Positions 1 through 5,537 of a stretch of DNA of 10,720 bases are shown one piece after another (within the stretch, counting starts at the first letter, position 1; the number at the start of each line of letters is the position of its first letter). The translations under genes were made by a program, and so were the position numbers. The notes beneath the pieces are model-generated. The model was not told where the DNA came from. It made no database searches and saw nothing but the letters and a program-made list of their open reading frames with translations. This DNA is from an uncultured Rhodospirillaceae bacterium (GTDB lineage: Bacteria; Pseudomonadota; Alphaproteobacteria; MPNO01), in assembly GCA_937916005.1 (NCBI GenBank), contig CALGIA010000062.1, positions 1 to 10,720 on the forward strand, given 5' to 3'.

Positions 1-1800
1 CAGATCCGGGAAATCGGCCCGATAGAAGAAGCCCGGATAGCGGGTTTCTTCACGGAACAGGATATGGCGCAGATGGACTTCCGCCGTGCGCAACCGGTGA
101 TAGTTTTCCCAGGCCCGCAGCAATTCATGCAGATCCTTGGCCCGCATGTGCTCGGCGTCTTCCTTGAGCATGTCCAGCAGATGCAGCCCGATTTTCAGCA
201 TCGTCTCGTTGGTGGTGTAGTAGGTCGAGGTGCCGGCGACATATTCATCCATCGCCTTCTGCAGCCGCATCTGGAACATGCGGGGCAGGATATAGTTGGG
301 GTTGATGTCTTCCGCCGTGGTCTTGTCCTTGTGCTCAAGATAGTTGCCCACCGGACGCCAGATCTCTTCCTTGAGTTCGCCGATATCGGCCTTGAATTCG
401 CTTTTGAAGCCGGCGTGGTCCTGGGCGAACCGGACCATGTTCTTGCCGGCAATACGCCCTTCGGTAAAGGACCCGGAGGAGAATTTGTGGCCCGACGCGC
501 CGACCCCGTCGCCGGCCGTGAACAGGCCCTTGACCGTGGTCATCCGGTTATAGCCCCATTTCCACTCGGCGGGAGACGACAGATCTTCCGGTCCCGACAC
601 CCATATCCCGCAACAGCCCGAATGGCTGCCCAGCAGATAAGGCTCCGTCGGCATCAGCTCGGATGCGGTCTCCTCGGGCCGGATGTTCATGCCGGCCCAG
701 ACACTGGCCTGACCAATGCACATATCGAGGAAATCCTCCCAGGCTTCCGCTTCCAGATGCTTGGTCTCCTGCGGCGTCATGGTTTCCGCCAATGATTTCA
801 TGGCCGTCGGCGTGTCCATGAATATGGGACCCCGGCCTTCCTTCATTTCCTTGATCATGACGTGGTTGCGCAGACAGGTCGGCACCACCGCCGCCGTATC
901 ATAAGGCGCGAAGTCCTTCAGCATGTCGGCGTTCTTGACCGTGTAGTCCTCGCCATAGGCGTTGGTCGCCTTGGATTTGAACAGCAGGAACCAGGCGCCC
1001 ACCGGGCCATACCCATCCTTGAACCGGGTCGGCACGAAGCGGTTTTCCATCATGGTCATCTCGGCCCCGGCCTCGACCGCCATGGCGTAGGTCGAGCCCG
1101 CGTTCCACACCGGATACCAGGTGCGGCCCTGGCCCTCGCCGGTCGAGCGCGGCCGGAAAATATTGACGGCCCCGCCGCCAGCCAGCAGGCACGAGTTGCA
1201 TTTGAACACGTAGATCTTGTTCTCGCGCACCGAGAACCCGATCGCCCCGGCGATCCGGTTGTCCTCATTGGCGTCGAGCAGCAGCTTCACGATGAACACG
1301 CGCTCATAGATGTTCTCGATGCCGATGGCCTTCTTCGCCGCTTCGGCCACGATGGGCTTGTAGCTCTCGCCGTTGATCATGATCTGCCAGCGGCCGGAGC
1401 GCACCGGCTTGCCGCCGTCCTTGAGCGGTATGCCCTCGGTCTCCTTCGACTTCCAGATCGGCAGGCCCCATTCCTCGAACAGATGCACCGTGTCGTCCAC
1501 ATGGCGGCCCACGTCATACACCAGATCGTCGCGGGTGATGCCCATCAGATCGGCATGCACCATGCGCACGTAATCTTCCGGCGTGTTCTCACCGATATAG
1601 GTGTTGATCGCCGACAACCCTTGCGCCACCGCGCCGGACCGGTCGACCGCCGCCTTGTCGACCATGATGATCCTGGCGCCCTCGGGCGCCCAGCGCTTGG
1701 CTTCGAACGCCGTGCCGCAGGCGGCCATGCCGCCGCCGATGATCAAAAGATCGGTCTCGATCTCGACCACTTCAGGATTATCGAATGTGCCTTCGCTCAT
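1..1800 (-). CDS. aprA: Adenylylsulfate reductase alpha subunit (AprA), 3' end beyond window
   Basis: Flavoprotein subunit of dissimilatory-type APS reductase, which interconverts adenosine 5'-phosphosulfate and sulfite plus AMP in the cytoplasm. The first 600 residues are visible without a stop; the C-terminus lies left of base 1. The FAD-binding Rossmann motif GGGMAACG is at residues 22-29. A second flavin-contacting segment, LAGGGAVNIFRPR, is near 207-219, and GDGVGASGHK is at 431-440. The family signature SHSGCCGIW (392-400) contains the His393 expected in the active site, and FKDGYGPVGAWF follows Arg259. By analogy with Archaeoglobus AprA these match the substrate-binding His and Arg. 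ETRYPGFFYRAD near the edge is typical of the AprA C-terminal region, so only a short piece is missing. The ATG at 1800 is preceded by AAGGATGAG. The gene lies 72 bases downstream of aprB in an aprB-aprA operon. Family assignment is firm; the physiological direction (probably sulfite oxidation) is inferred. Confidence 0.95.
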   Translation of the reverse strand, partial: MSEGTFDNPEVVEIETDLLIIGGGMAACGTAFEAKRWAPEGARIIMVDKAAVDRSGAVAQGLSAINTYIGENTPEDYVRMVHADLMGITRDDLVYDVGRHVDDTVHLFEEWGLPIWKSKETEGIPLKDGGKPVRSGRWQIMINGESYKPIVAEAAKKAIGIENIYERVFIVKLLLDANEDNRIAGAIGFSVRENKIYVFKCNSCLLAGGGAVNIFRPRSTGEGQGRTWYPVWNAGSTYAMAVEAGAEMTMMENRFVPTRFKDGYGPVGAWFLLFKSKATNAYGEDYTVKNADMLKDFAPYDTAAVVPTCLRNHVMIKEMKEGRGPIFMDTPTAMKSLAETMTPQETKHLEAEAWEDFLDMCIGQASVWAGMNIRPEETASELMPTEPYLLGSHSGCCGIWVSGPEDLSSPAEWKWGYNRMTTVKGLFTAGDGVGASGHKFSSGSFTEGRIAGKNMVRFAQDHAGFKSEFKADIGELKEEIWRPVGNYLEHKDKTTAEDINPNYILPRMFQMRLQKAMDEYVAGTSTYYTTNETMLKIGLHLLDMLKEDAEHMRAKDLHELLRAWENYHRLRTAEVHLRHILFREETRYPGFFYRADFPDL

Positions 1801-1821
1801 TTTTCAATCTCATCCTTTTTG

Positions 1822-1842
1822 GCCAGGCGATTGCCGCCCGGC
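1822..1842 (-). promoter_or_regulatory. Possible mRNA hairpin in the aprB–aprA spacer
   Basis: Read on the minus strand, GCCGGGCG – GCAAT – CGCCTGGC forms an 8-base-pair stem (one G·U pair) with a 5-base loop. No T-run follows it, so it is not a classic intrinsic terminator. The next bases are AAAAAGGATGAG, the likely ribosome-binding region of aprA. The hairpin could mark a processing site or adjust the aprA to aprB ratio. It could also be chance in GC-rich DNA. Confidence 0.3.
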
Positions 1843-1872
1843 ATGTTCTATGATTTTCCCGGAAATAGAGAC

Positions 1873-2295
1873 TCAGATACTGGGCAGGGTCTTTTCCGCT
1901 TCCGTGAACAGCTTCTGGCTGTTGATGTCGCCGGGGGCGGGCTTGTTGCCGTAGGGATCGATGGAACCCACCGGGGTGGTGCGGACCGGAAATTTGAACC
2001 GCTTGACCTCACCGTCGCGGAACTTGATGGTCCACATGATCGCCGAATCCGTGCGCAGCGGGATCGCGACGCCCCCCATGGGCACGAAATCCGCATAAGG
2101 CCGAACCTCGATGGCGTTCCGCGGGCACGCCTTGACGCAGCACATGCATTCCCAGCACTGATCCGGTTCCTGGTTGAGCGCCTTCATCTTGTCCGTATCA
2201 AGCAGCATCAGATCGTGCGGGCAGATATACATGCACGCGCTGACCTCGCCCCCCTTGCAGCCATCGCATTTATCGGTATGTACAAATGTCGGCAT
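1873..2295 (-). CDS. aprB: Adenylylsulfate reductase beta subunit (AprB), two [4Fe-4S] ferredoxin
   Basis: Iron-sulfur electron-transfer partner of AprA, 140 residues. The ferredoxin domain holds Cys10, Cys13, Cys21 and Cys25 in KCDGCKGGEVSACMYICP, and Cys47, Cys50, Cys53 and Cys57 in CWECMCCVKACP; together they can ligate two [4Fe-4S] clusters. Cys52 is an additional cysteine where, from memory, family members more often carry Ser or another residue. The stretch YADFVPMGG...IMWTIKFRDG (67-95) and FKFPVRTTPVGSID (100-113) is the AprB-specific C-terminal segment, which in known structures lies along AprA. The tail after residue 113 is short compared with the sulfate-reducer proteins I recall. 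The start at 2295 is supported by AGGAG 8 bases upstream. It is first in the operon, ahead of aprA. No quinone-interacting partner (qmoABC or aprM) is present in the window, so the electron acceptor is unknown. Confidence 0.95.
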   Translation of the reverse strand: MPTFVHTDKCDGCKGGEVSACMYICPHDLMLLDTDKMKALNQEPDQCWECMCCVKACPRNAIEVRPYADFVPMGGVAIPLRTDSAIMWTIKFRDGEVKRFKFPVRTTPVGSIDPYGNKPAPGDINSQKLFTEAEKTLPSI

Positions 2296-2429
2296 TCAAA
2301 AACTCCTGCGTCGGTCGGTAAAAGGGGAAACGGCCGCTCGGTATTTGCCGATTCTCTTGCTTCTGGGTAATAGGGTTCTCACACGTGTTCCTATGCCAGC
2401 ATGCCGTACCCTTGTGGAACCATAAAATC
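2296..2429. promoter_or_regulatory. Divergent intergenic region between aprB and the MazG-like gene
   Basis: These 134 bases must hold the promoters for aprBA (leftward) and the pyrophosphohydrolase gene (rightward). On the aprB side, AGGAG (minus strand) lies just before the ATG. An 8-base palindrome ACACGTGT at 2381-2388 sits in the centre-right part and could be an operator core. No convincing sigma-70 -35/-10 pair was found on either strand; TTGCCG at 2345-2350 followed by TAATAG is a weak rightward candidate. Confidence 0.4.
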
Positions 2430-2792
2430 ATGACCACGGACCCCGTTTTTAAAAAATTGACCGATCGGCTCCTGGAATTTCGCGATGCCCGTGACTGGCG
2501 TCAGTTCCACAGCCTGAAAAATTTGATGCTGTCCCTTAACCTGGAAGCCGCGGAACTGCTTGAACTGGCCCAGTGGCGCGACGATGCCCAGACCGACGCC
2601 GCCATCGAAGATACTGCCTTCAAGGCCCGGTTGGGCGAGGAATGCGCCGATGTGCTGCTCTATTTGCTGTTGATCAGCGAGCGGGCCGGCATCGACCTCG
2701 CCCGGGAAGCCGACGCCAAGATCACCCGCAACGGCGAAAAATACCCCGTCGAAAAATCCCGTGGCAATTCCAGAAAATACACCGATCTCTGA
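2430..2792 (+). CDS. MazG-like / dCTPase-type nucleotide pyrophosphohydrolase
   Basis: A 120-residue all-alpha NTP pyrophosphohydrolase of the MazG/RS21-C6 (DCTPP1-like) family. Members hydrolyse (d)NTPs to the monophosphate and pyrophosphate, often as house-cleaning enzymes for non-canonical or excess nucleotides. The Mg2+-binding signature ExxE...ExxD is present: Glu39 and Glu42 in LEAAELLELAQW, and Glu71 and Asp74 in EECADVLLYLL. The C-terminal NGEKYPVEKSRG matches the conserved NxxKYP segment of the small family members. The length is normal for a single-domain form. The start at 2430 was preferred over an in-frame upstream ATG at 2385 because MTTDPVFKKLTDRLLEFRD is the natural family N-terminus and the extra 15 residues are cysteine/histidine-containing and unlike the family. 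It diverges from aprB and converges on the amidohydrolase gene across a long inverted repeat. The nucleotide substrate cannot be read from the sequence. Confidence 0.88.
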   Translation: MTTDPVFKKLTDRLLEFRDARDWRQFHSLKNLMLSLNLEAAELLELAQWRDDAQTDAAIEDTAFKARLGEECADVLLYLLLISERAGIDLAREADAKITRNGEKYPVEKSRGNSRKYTDL

Positions 2793-2800
2793 TTTGAACC

Positions 2801-2880
2801 GGTGCCGGCCCTCTCCCCCACCCGGCCACCCATCTCGATTGTACGCTGTGGGTGGCCGGGTGGGGGAGCGGGCCGGCGCC
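2801..2880. repeat. 80-base near-perfect inverted repeat, likely bidirectional terminator or dispersed palindromic element
   Basis: Left arm 2801-2832 and right arm 2849-2880 are reverse complements over 32 positions with only two non-Watson-Crick pairs, one of them a G·T. The loop is 16 bases (2833-2848). The core of the arms is CTCCCCCACCCGGCCACCCA and its complement. It starts 8 bases after the stop of the MazG-like gene and ends 10 bases before the stop of the convergent amidohydrolase gene, so it can terminate transcription from both sides. No T-run follows the stem. The arms are much longer than an ordinary terminator needs and resemble mobile intergenic palindromes, but only one copy is visible here. 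Confidence 0.75.
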
Positions 2881-2890
2881 GCAACTGAAT

Positions 2891-3634
2891 CTAAGACGGA
2901 ATTCCAGTCGGCAGATCGAACAAATCGTCTTCGAGCCCGTTGATATAGTCGACCACCTCATCCATTCCGACCACATCGGCATATTTGGCGTTCATGTCGC
3001 ACAGATTGATGGCGTGGGACGCCTCGGACCGGTCGAAACAGCCTTCCTCGACCAGGGTTACCCGGTAATTCTCGCTGAACGCATCCAGCACCGACGCGCG
3101 CACGCAGCCGGACGTGGTGGTGCCGACCATCAGGATCGAATCCGCCTTGTAGTTGGTCAGGAACGAGGTCAGCGGCGTGCCGTGGAACCCCGACGGTTTG
3201 AGCTTTTCAATCAGGATATCCCTGGGTCCGGGGGCGACTTCCGGATTGATGTCGTTGCCGTTCAGATTGGTGCGATGGGTATTGGAATTCATTTCCGCGG
3301 TGCGATTGTTCTTCCACGTCCAGGCCGCCCGGTCCCACCCGTCCGCGCGCTTGGTGCCGGTGGTATAGATGACCGGGATACCCTTGGCGCGGCCCGTGTC
3401 GAGCAGCCGTTTGATGTGGCGCATGGATTCCCAGGCGTCCTCGCCGCAGGAATTGGGCCAGCGCTTGATGGAGTCCAGGATCGGTTCGGGCTTGTCGCCG
3501 GTGAAGTTGTAATTGACGTCAATCACCAGGATTACCGGGCGTTCCCCGAACCCGGCGCGCTGGCCATAGCCCGCATCGCCGAACACCTGCTTGTCGCGCT
3601 CGGTCAAAAATTTGTTCCAGACGGGTTCCGTCAT
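2891..3634 (-). CDS. Isochorismatase-family cysteine amidohydrolase
   Basis: A 247-residue hydrolase of the isochorismatase fold, the subgroup that includes N-carbamoylsarcosine amidohydrolase, maleamate amidohydrolase and nicotinamidase. The Asp-Lys-Cys catalytic triad is visible: Asp39 in VILVIDVNYNF, a Lys at 144 or 146 in EKLKPSGFHGTPL, and the nucleophile Cys177 in VGTTTSGCVRASVLDA. The Gly-Thr-Thr-Thr-Ser-Gly-Cys stretch is the usual cis-peptide/nucleophile loop. There is no signal peptide, so it is cytoplasmic. An N-terminal extension of about 30 residues precedes the first core strand, as in larger family members. The start at 3634 is well supported by GGAGG 7 bases upstream. It is divergent from the VOC gene, and an amidase of another fold lies nearby, suggesting C-N bond hydrolysis of a small amide or carbamoyl compound. 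The substrate is not identifiable. Confidence 0.88.
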   Translation of the reverse strand: MTEPVWNKFLTERDKQVFGDAGYGQRAGFGERPVILVIDVNYNFTGDKPEPILDSIKRWPNSCGEDAWESMRHIKRLLDTGRAKGIPVIYTTGTKRADGWDRAAWTWKNNRTAEMNSNTHRTNLNGNDINPEVAPGPRDILIEKLKPSGFHGTPLTSFLTNYKADSILMVGTTTSGCVRASVLDAFSENYRVTLVEEGCFDRSEASHAINLCDMNAKYADVVGMDEVVDYINGLEDDLFDLPTGIPS

Positions 3635-3741
3635 CTGCTTGCCTCCATTGATGCGAATGGGTCATGATAGGCCCGGTTGCCGAAAGCCTATGACGAGACG
3701 GATAACGGCGCAAGCGGCACAGCAAATGCAAGGGAACCGCC
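3635..3741. promoter_or_regulatory. Divergent promoter region with an imperfect dyad
   Basis: This 107-base gap separates the leftward amidohydrolase gene and the rightward VOC gene. An imperfect inverted repeat lies at 3661-3694: GTCA-(TGA)-TAGGC and GCCTATGAC, separated by 13 bases, which could bind a dimeric regulator acting on both genes. A weak rightward promoter candidate is TTGCCG (3677-3682), 18 bases, GATAAC (3701-3706). Ribosome-binding sites are clear on both sides: AAGGGAA (3730-3736) for the VOC gene and GGAGG on the minus strand for the hydrolase. No regulator gene is encoded nearby. Confidence 0.35.
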
Positions 3742-4173
3742 ATGACGATCGATCATCTGAATCACATTAATCTCCGTGCGAAAGATATCCATGAAACACG
3801 GGATTTCTACCGCGACGTCCTCGGCCTGACGGAAGGCTTCCGTCCGGATTTCAACGATTTCGGGTACTGGATGTATGCCGGCGACGAAACGGCTGTGGTC
3901 CATATCTCCCACTGCGACCCGGACAGCGACAAGCGCACCAATCCGGACGCCATGGGCCATGGGCTGGATCACTTCGCGCTCTGGGCCGCCGGTCTCAAGG
4001 ATCAGCTTGCCATGCTCGACAAGCTTGGAATTAAATATGACAAGCGGCTCGCCTGGAACGACACCATGGTTCAGGTCTTTTTCAAGGACCCGAACGGGGT
4101 GATCATCGAACTCGGCTACGACGCGGTCAAGGAAGGCGTGAACAAGGAAAACTACGAGTCGGTTCCGGCCTAG
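3742..4173 (+). CDS. VOC (glyoxalase/extradiol dioxygenase-fold) metalloenzyme
   Basis: A single-chain protein of 143 residues with two beta-alpha-beta-beta-beta modules of the vicinal oxygen chelate fold. The N-terminal module begins IDHLNHINLRAKDIHETRDF, with His8 in the usual metal position and the typical FYRDVLGL helix end. The second module has GLDHFALWA with His77 as the second metal ligand, and ends in FFKDPNGVIIELGY with Glu123 as the third. The ligand pattern His/His/Glu is intact, so the protein is probably an active divalent-metal enzyme. The family includes glyoxalase I, methylmalonyl-CoA epimerase, fosfomycin resistance proteins and ring-cleavage dioxygenases; the short length and sequence do not single out one. 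A good ribosome-binding site (AAGGGAA) supports the start. It converges with the amidase gene, with only 7 bases between the stops. A role alongside the two flanking hydrolases is inferred from proximity only. Confidence 0.88.
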   Translation: MTIDHLNHINLRAKDIHETRDFYRDVLGLTEGFRPDFNDFGYWMYAGDETAVVHISHCDPDSDKRTNPDAMGHGLDHFALWAAGLKDQLAMLDKLGIKYDKRLAWNDTMVQVFFKDPNGVIIELGYDAVKEGVNKENYESVPA

Positions 4174-4180
4174 TTTCTCT

Positions 4181-5458
4181 TCAAAGGCGCCCGTGAAACC
4201 ACTTGGCGATGGCGAGCAGCTTCTCGTCGTCGCCGGGCCGCGCGACGAGTTGAACGCCGACCGGTAATCCTTCCGGTCCGGTGGCGAACGGGATTGTCAC
4301 GCAGGGTGTGCGCAGCAGGGTCCACGGAATCTGGAACATGGGGTCGCCGGTGGCGTCCAACCCCCTGGGTGCGATTCCGGGCGCGCTCGGCGTCAGTAAG
4401 ATATCGCAATCTCCGAACACATCATTCGCCCGCGCGCGATAGCCATCGGCCCGCGCCATGGCGGCGTCGTAATCCGTCTCCGGCGTATCGAACCCGGTCT
4501 GGATCATCCCCTGGAGCCGCTCGCTGAGCTGGTCCCGGTGTTCGTTCCATTCGCTCGCCAGATGTTTCGACAGCCCCACATGGAGAATGGTCATGTGGGT
4601 GTCCGCGATGTCACCCATGTCGCCGGGCAGGTTCTGTTCGGAGATTTCGGCCCCCAGATCGCGCAAGGCGCCGGCGGCGTCCTCGATCGCCTTGACGGTT
4701 TCCGGCTCGGCCTGGTCCCACTTGAACGTGCGGCACAGCCCCACCTTGGGCGCGCGTCCGATGCCGTCGGCCAGAACCGATGGGATCGCGCCGCGCACGA
4801 TGTCGTAATAGATCGCAAGATCATCAATGCCGCGCGCCATATAGCCGAGATGGTCGAGCCCCGGATCCAGCATCTTGACGCCGCCCATATCGACCGTGCC
4901 GAAGCTCGGCTTGAGCCCGCAGACCCCGTTAAAGGCGGCCGGCCGGATCAGCGACCCCACCGTCTGGGTGCCGAAGGCCAGCGGCACCATGCAATCGCCC
5001 ACCGCCGCGCCCGACCCGGACGACGAGCCGCCCGGCGTGTGGTCCGGGTTATGGGGGTTGCGGGTCTTGCCGGGAAAGAACGTGGCGAATTCCGTGGTCA
5101 CGGTCTTGCCCAGCAGCACGGCCCCCGCATCCCGCATGGCGGTCACGCAGGCCGCATCCTTGCCGGGCCGGTTGCCCGCATATATGGGCGAGCCATAGGC
5201 GGTCGGCATGTCGGTGGTGTCGATGATGTCTTTCGCGGCGAAGGGGATGCCGTGCAGCGGGCTGCGGCGCGGCAGATTGTCGGCTCGTTTGGCCTGGGCG
5301 ATGGCGTGATCCGGGTTGATATATTCCCAGGCGCGCACCGTGTCCTCCCGCGCGGCGATCCGCCCCAGGCATGATACCACCAACTCCTCGGACGTGATCT
5401 CCCCCGCATCCATCAAGGCGGCAGCCTCCGTCGCGGTCAGTTCATAGAGCTCGGCCAT
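4181..5458 (-). CDS. Amidase-signature family hydrolase (Lys–cisSer–Ser)
   Basis: A 425-residue amidase of the amidase-signature superfamily, which hydrolyses carboxamides (or serves as GatA in tRNA-dependent amidation). The catalytic Lys76 lies in GIPFAAKDIIDT. The Gly/Ser loop PGGSSSGSGAAVG (142-154) supplies the cis-Ser, probably Ser145. The nucleophile is probably Ser169 in GTQTVGSLIRPAAF. The variant TQTVGSLIRPA, in place of the TDTGGSIRxPA of GatA, points to a stand-alone amidase rather than the amidotransferase subunit; there are also no gatB or gatC genes here. The C-terminal TPCVTIPFATGPEGLPVGVQLV is the usual end of the fold. No signal peptide or membrane segment is seen. Start at 5458; the ribosome-binding site is weak (CGGGA). 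TAAAAT (minus strand, 5490-5495) in the 79-base gap to dnaE2 could be a -10 element but has no matching -35. No terminator was seen in that gap, so readthrough from dnaE2 is possible. Substrate unknown. Confidence 0.92.
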   Translation of the reverse strand: MAELYELTATEAAALMDAGEITSEELVVSCLGRIAAREDTVRAWEYINPDHAIAQAKRADNLPRRSPLHGIPFAAKDIIDTTDMPTAYGSPIYAGNRPGKDAACVTAMRDAGAVLLGKTVTTEFATFFPGKTRNPHNPDHTPGGSSSGSGAAVGDCMVPLAFGTQTVGSLIRPAAFNGVCGLKPSFGTVDMGGVKMLDPGLDHLGYMARGIDDLAIYYDIVRGAIPSVLADGIGRAPKVGLCRTFKWDQAEPETVKAIEDAAGALRDLGAEISEQNLPGDMGDIADTHMTILHVGLSKHLASEWNEHRDQLSERLQGMIQTGFDTPETDYDAAMARADGYRARANDVFGDCDILLTPSAPGIAPRGLDATGDPMFQIPWTLLRTPCVTIPFATGPEGLPVGVQLVARPGDDEKLLAIAKWFHGRL

Positions 5459-5537
5459 GGCGGTTGTCCCGTGTTTTCAAATGGTGTGGATTTTAGCTAT
5501 TCTCGTCGAAATCAGCGCCGCCGTCATCCCCGCAAAC

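Noticed and set aside
862..2370. A 502-codon open frame on the plus strand across aprA and aprB
   Set aside because: It runs antisense through two clearly conserved genes and their spacer. The product is low-complexity and unrelated to any family I know.
2375..2390. GTTC-N8-GTTC in the aprB/MazG-like intergenic region, resembling the alphaproteobacterial LexA box
   Set aside because: The established SOS box is GTTC-N7-GTTC; the spacing here is 8 bases and neither flanking gene is a typical SOS gene.
2385..2429. In-frame upstream ATG that would extend the MazG-like protein by 15 residues
   Set aside because: The extension is unlike family N-termini and lacks a ribosome-binding site, so the ATG at 2430 is preferred.
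4538..5374. A 278-codon open frame on the plus strand opposite the amidase gene
   Set aside because: It lies wholly antisense to the amidase, whose catalytic motifs are intact. Its composition is that of a GC-rich shadow frame.
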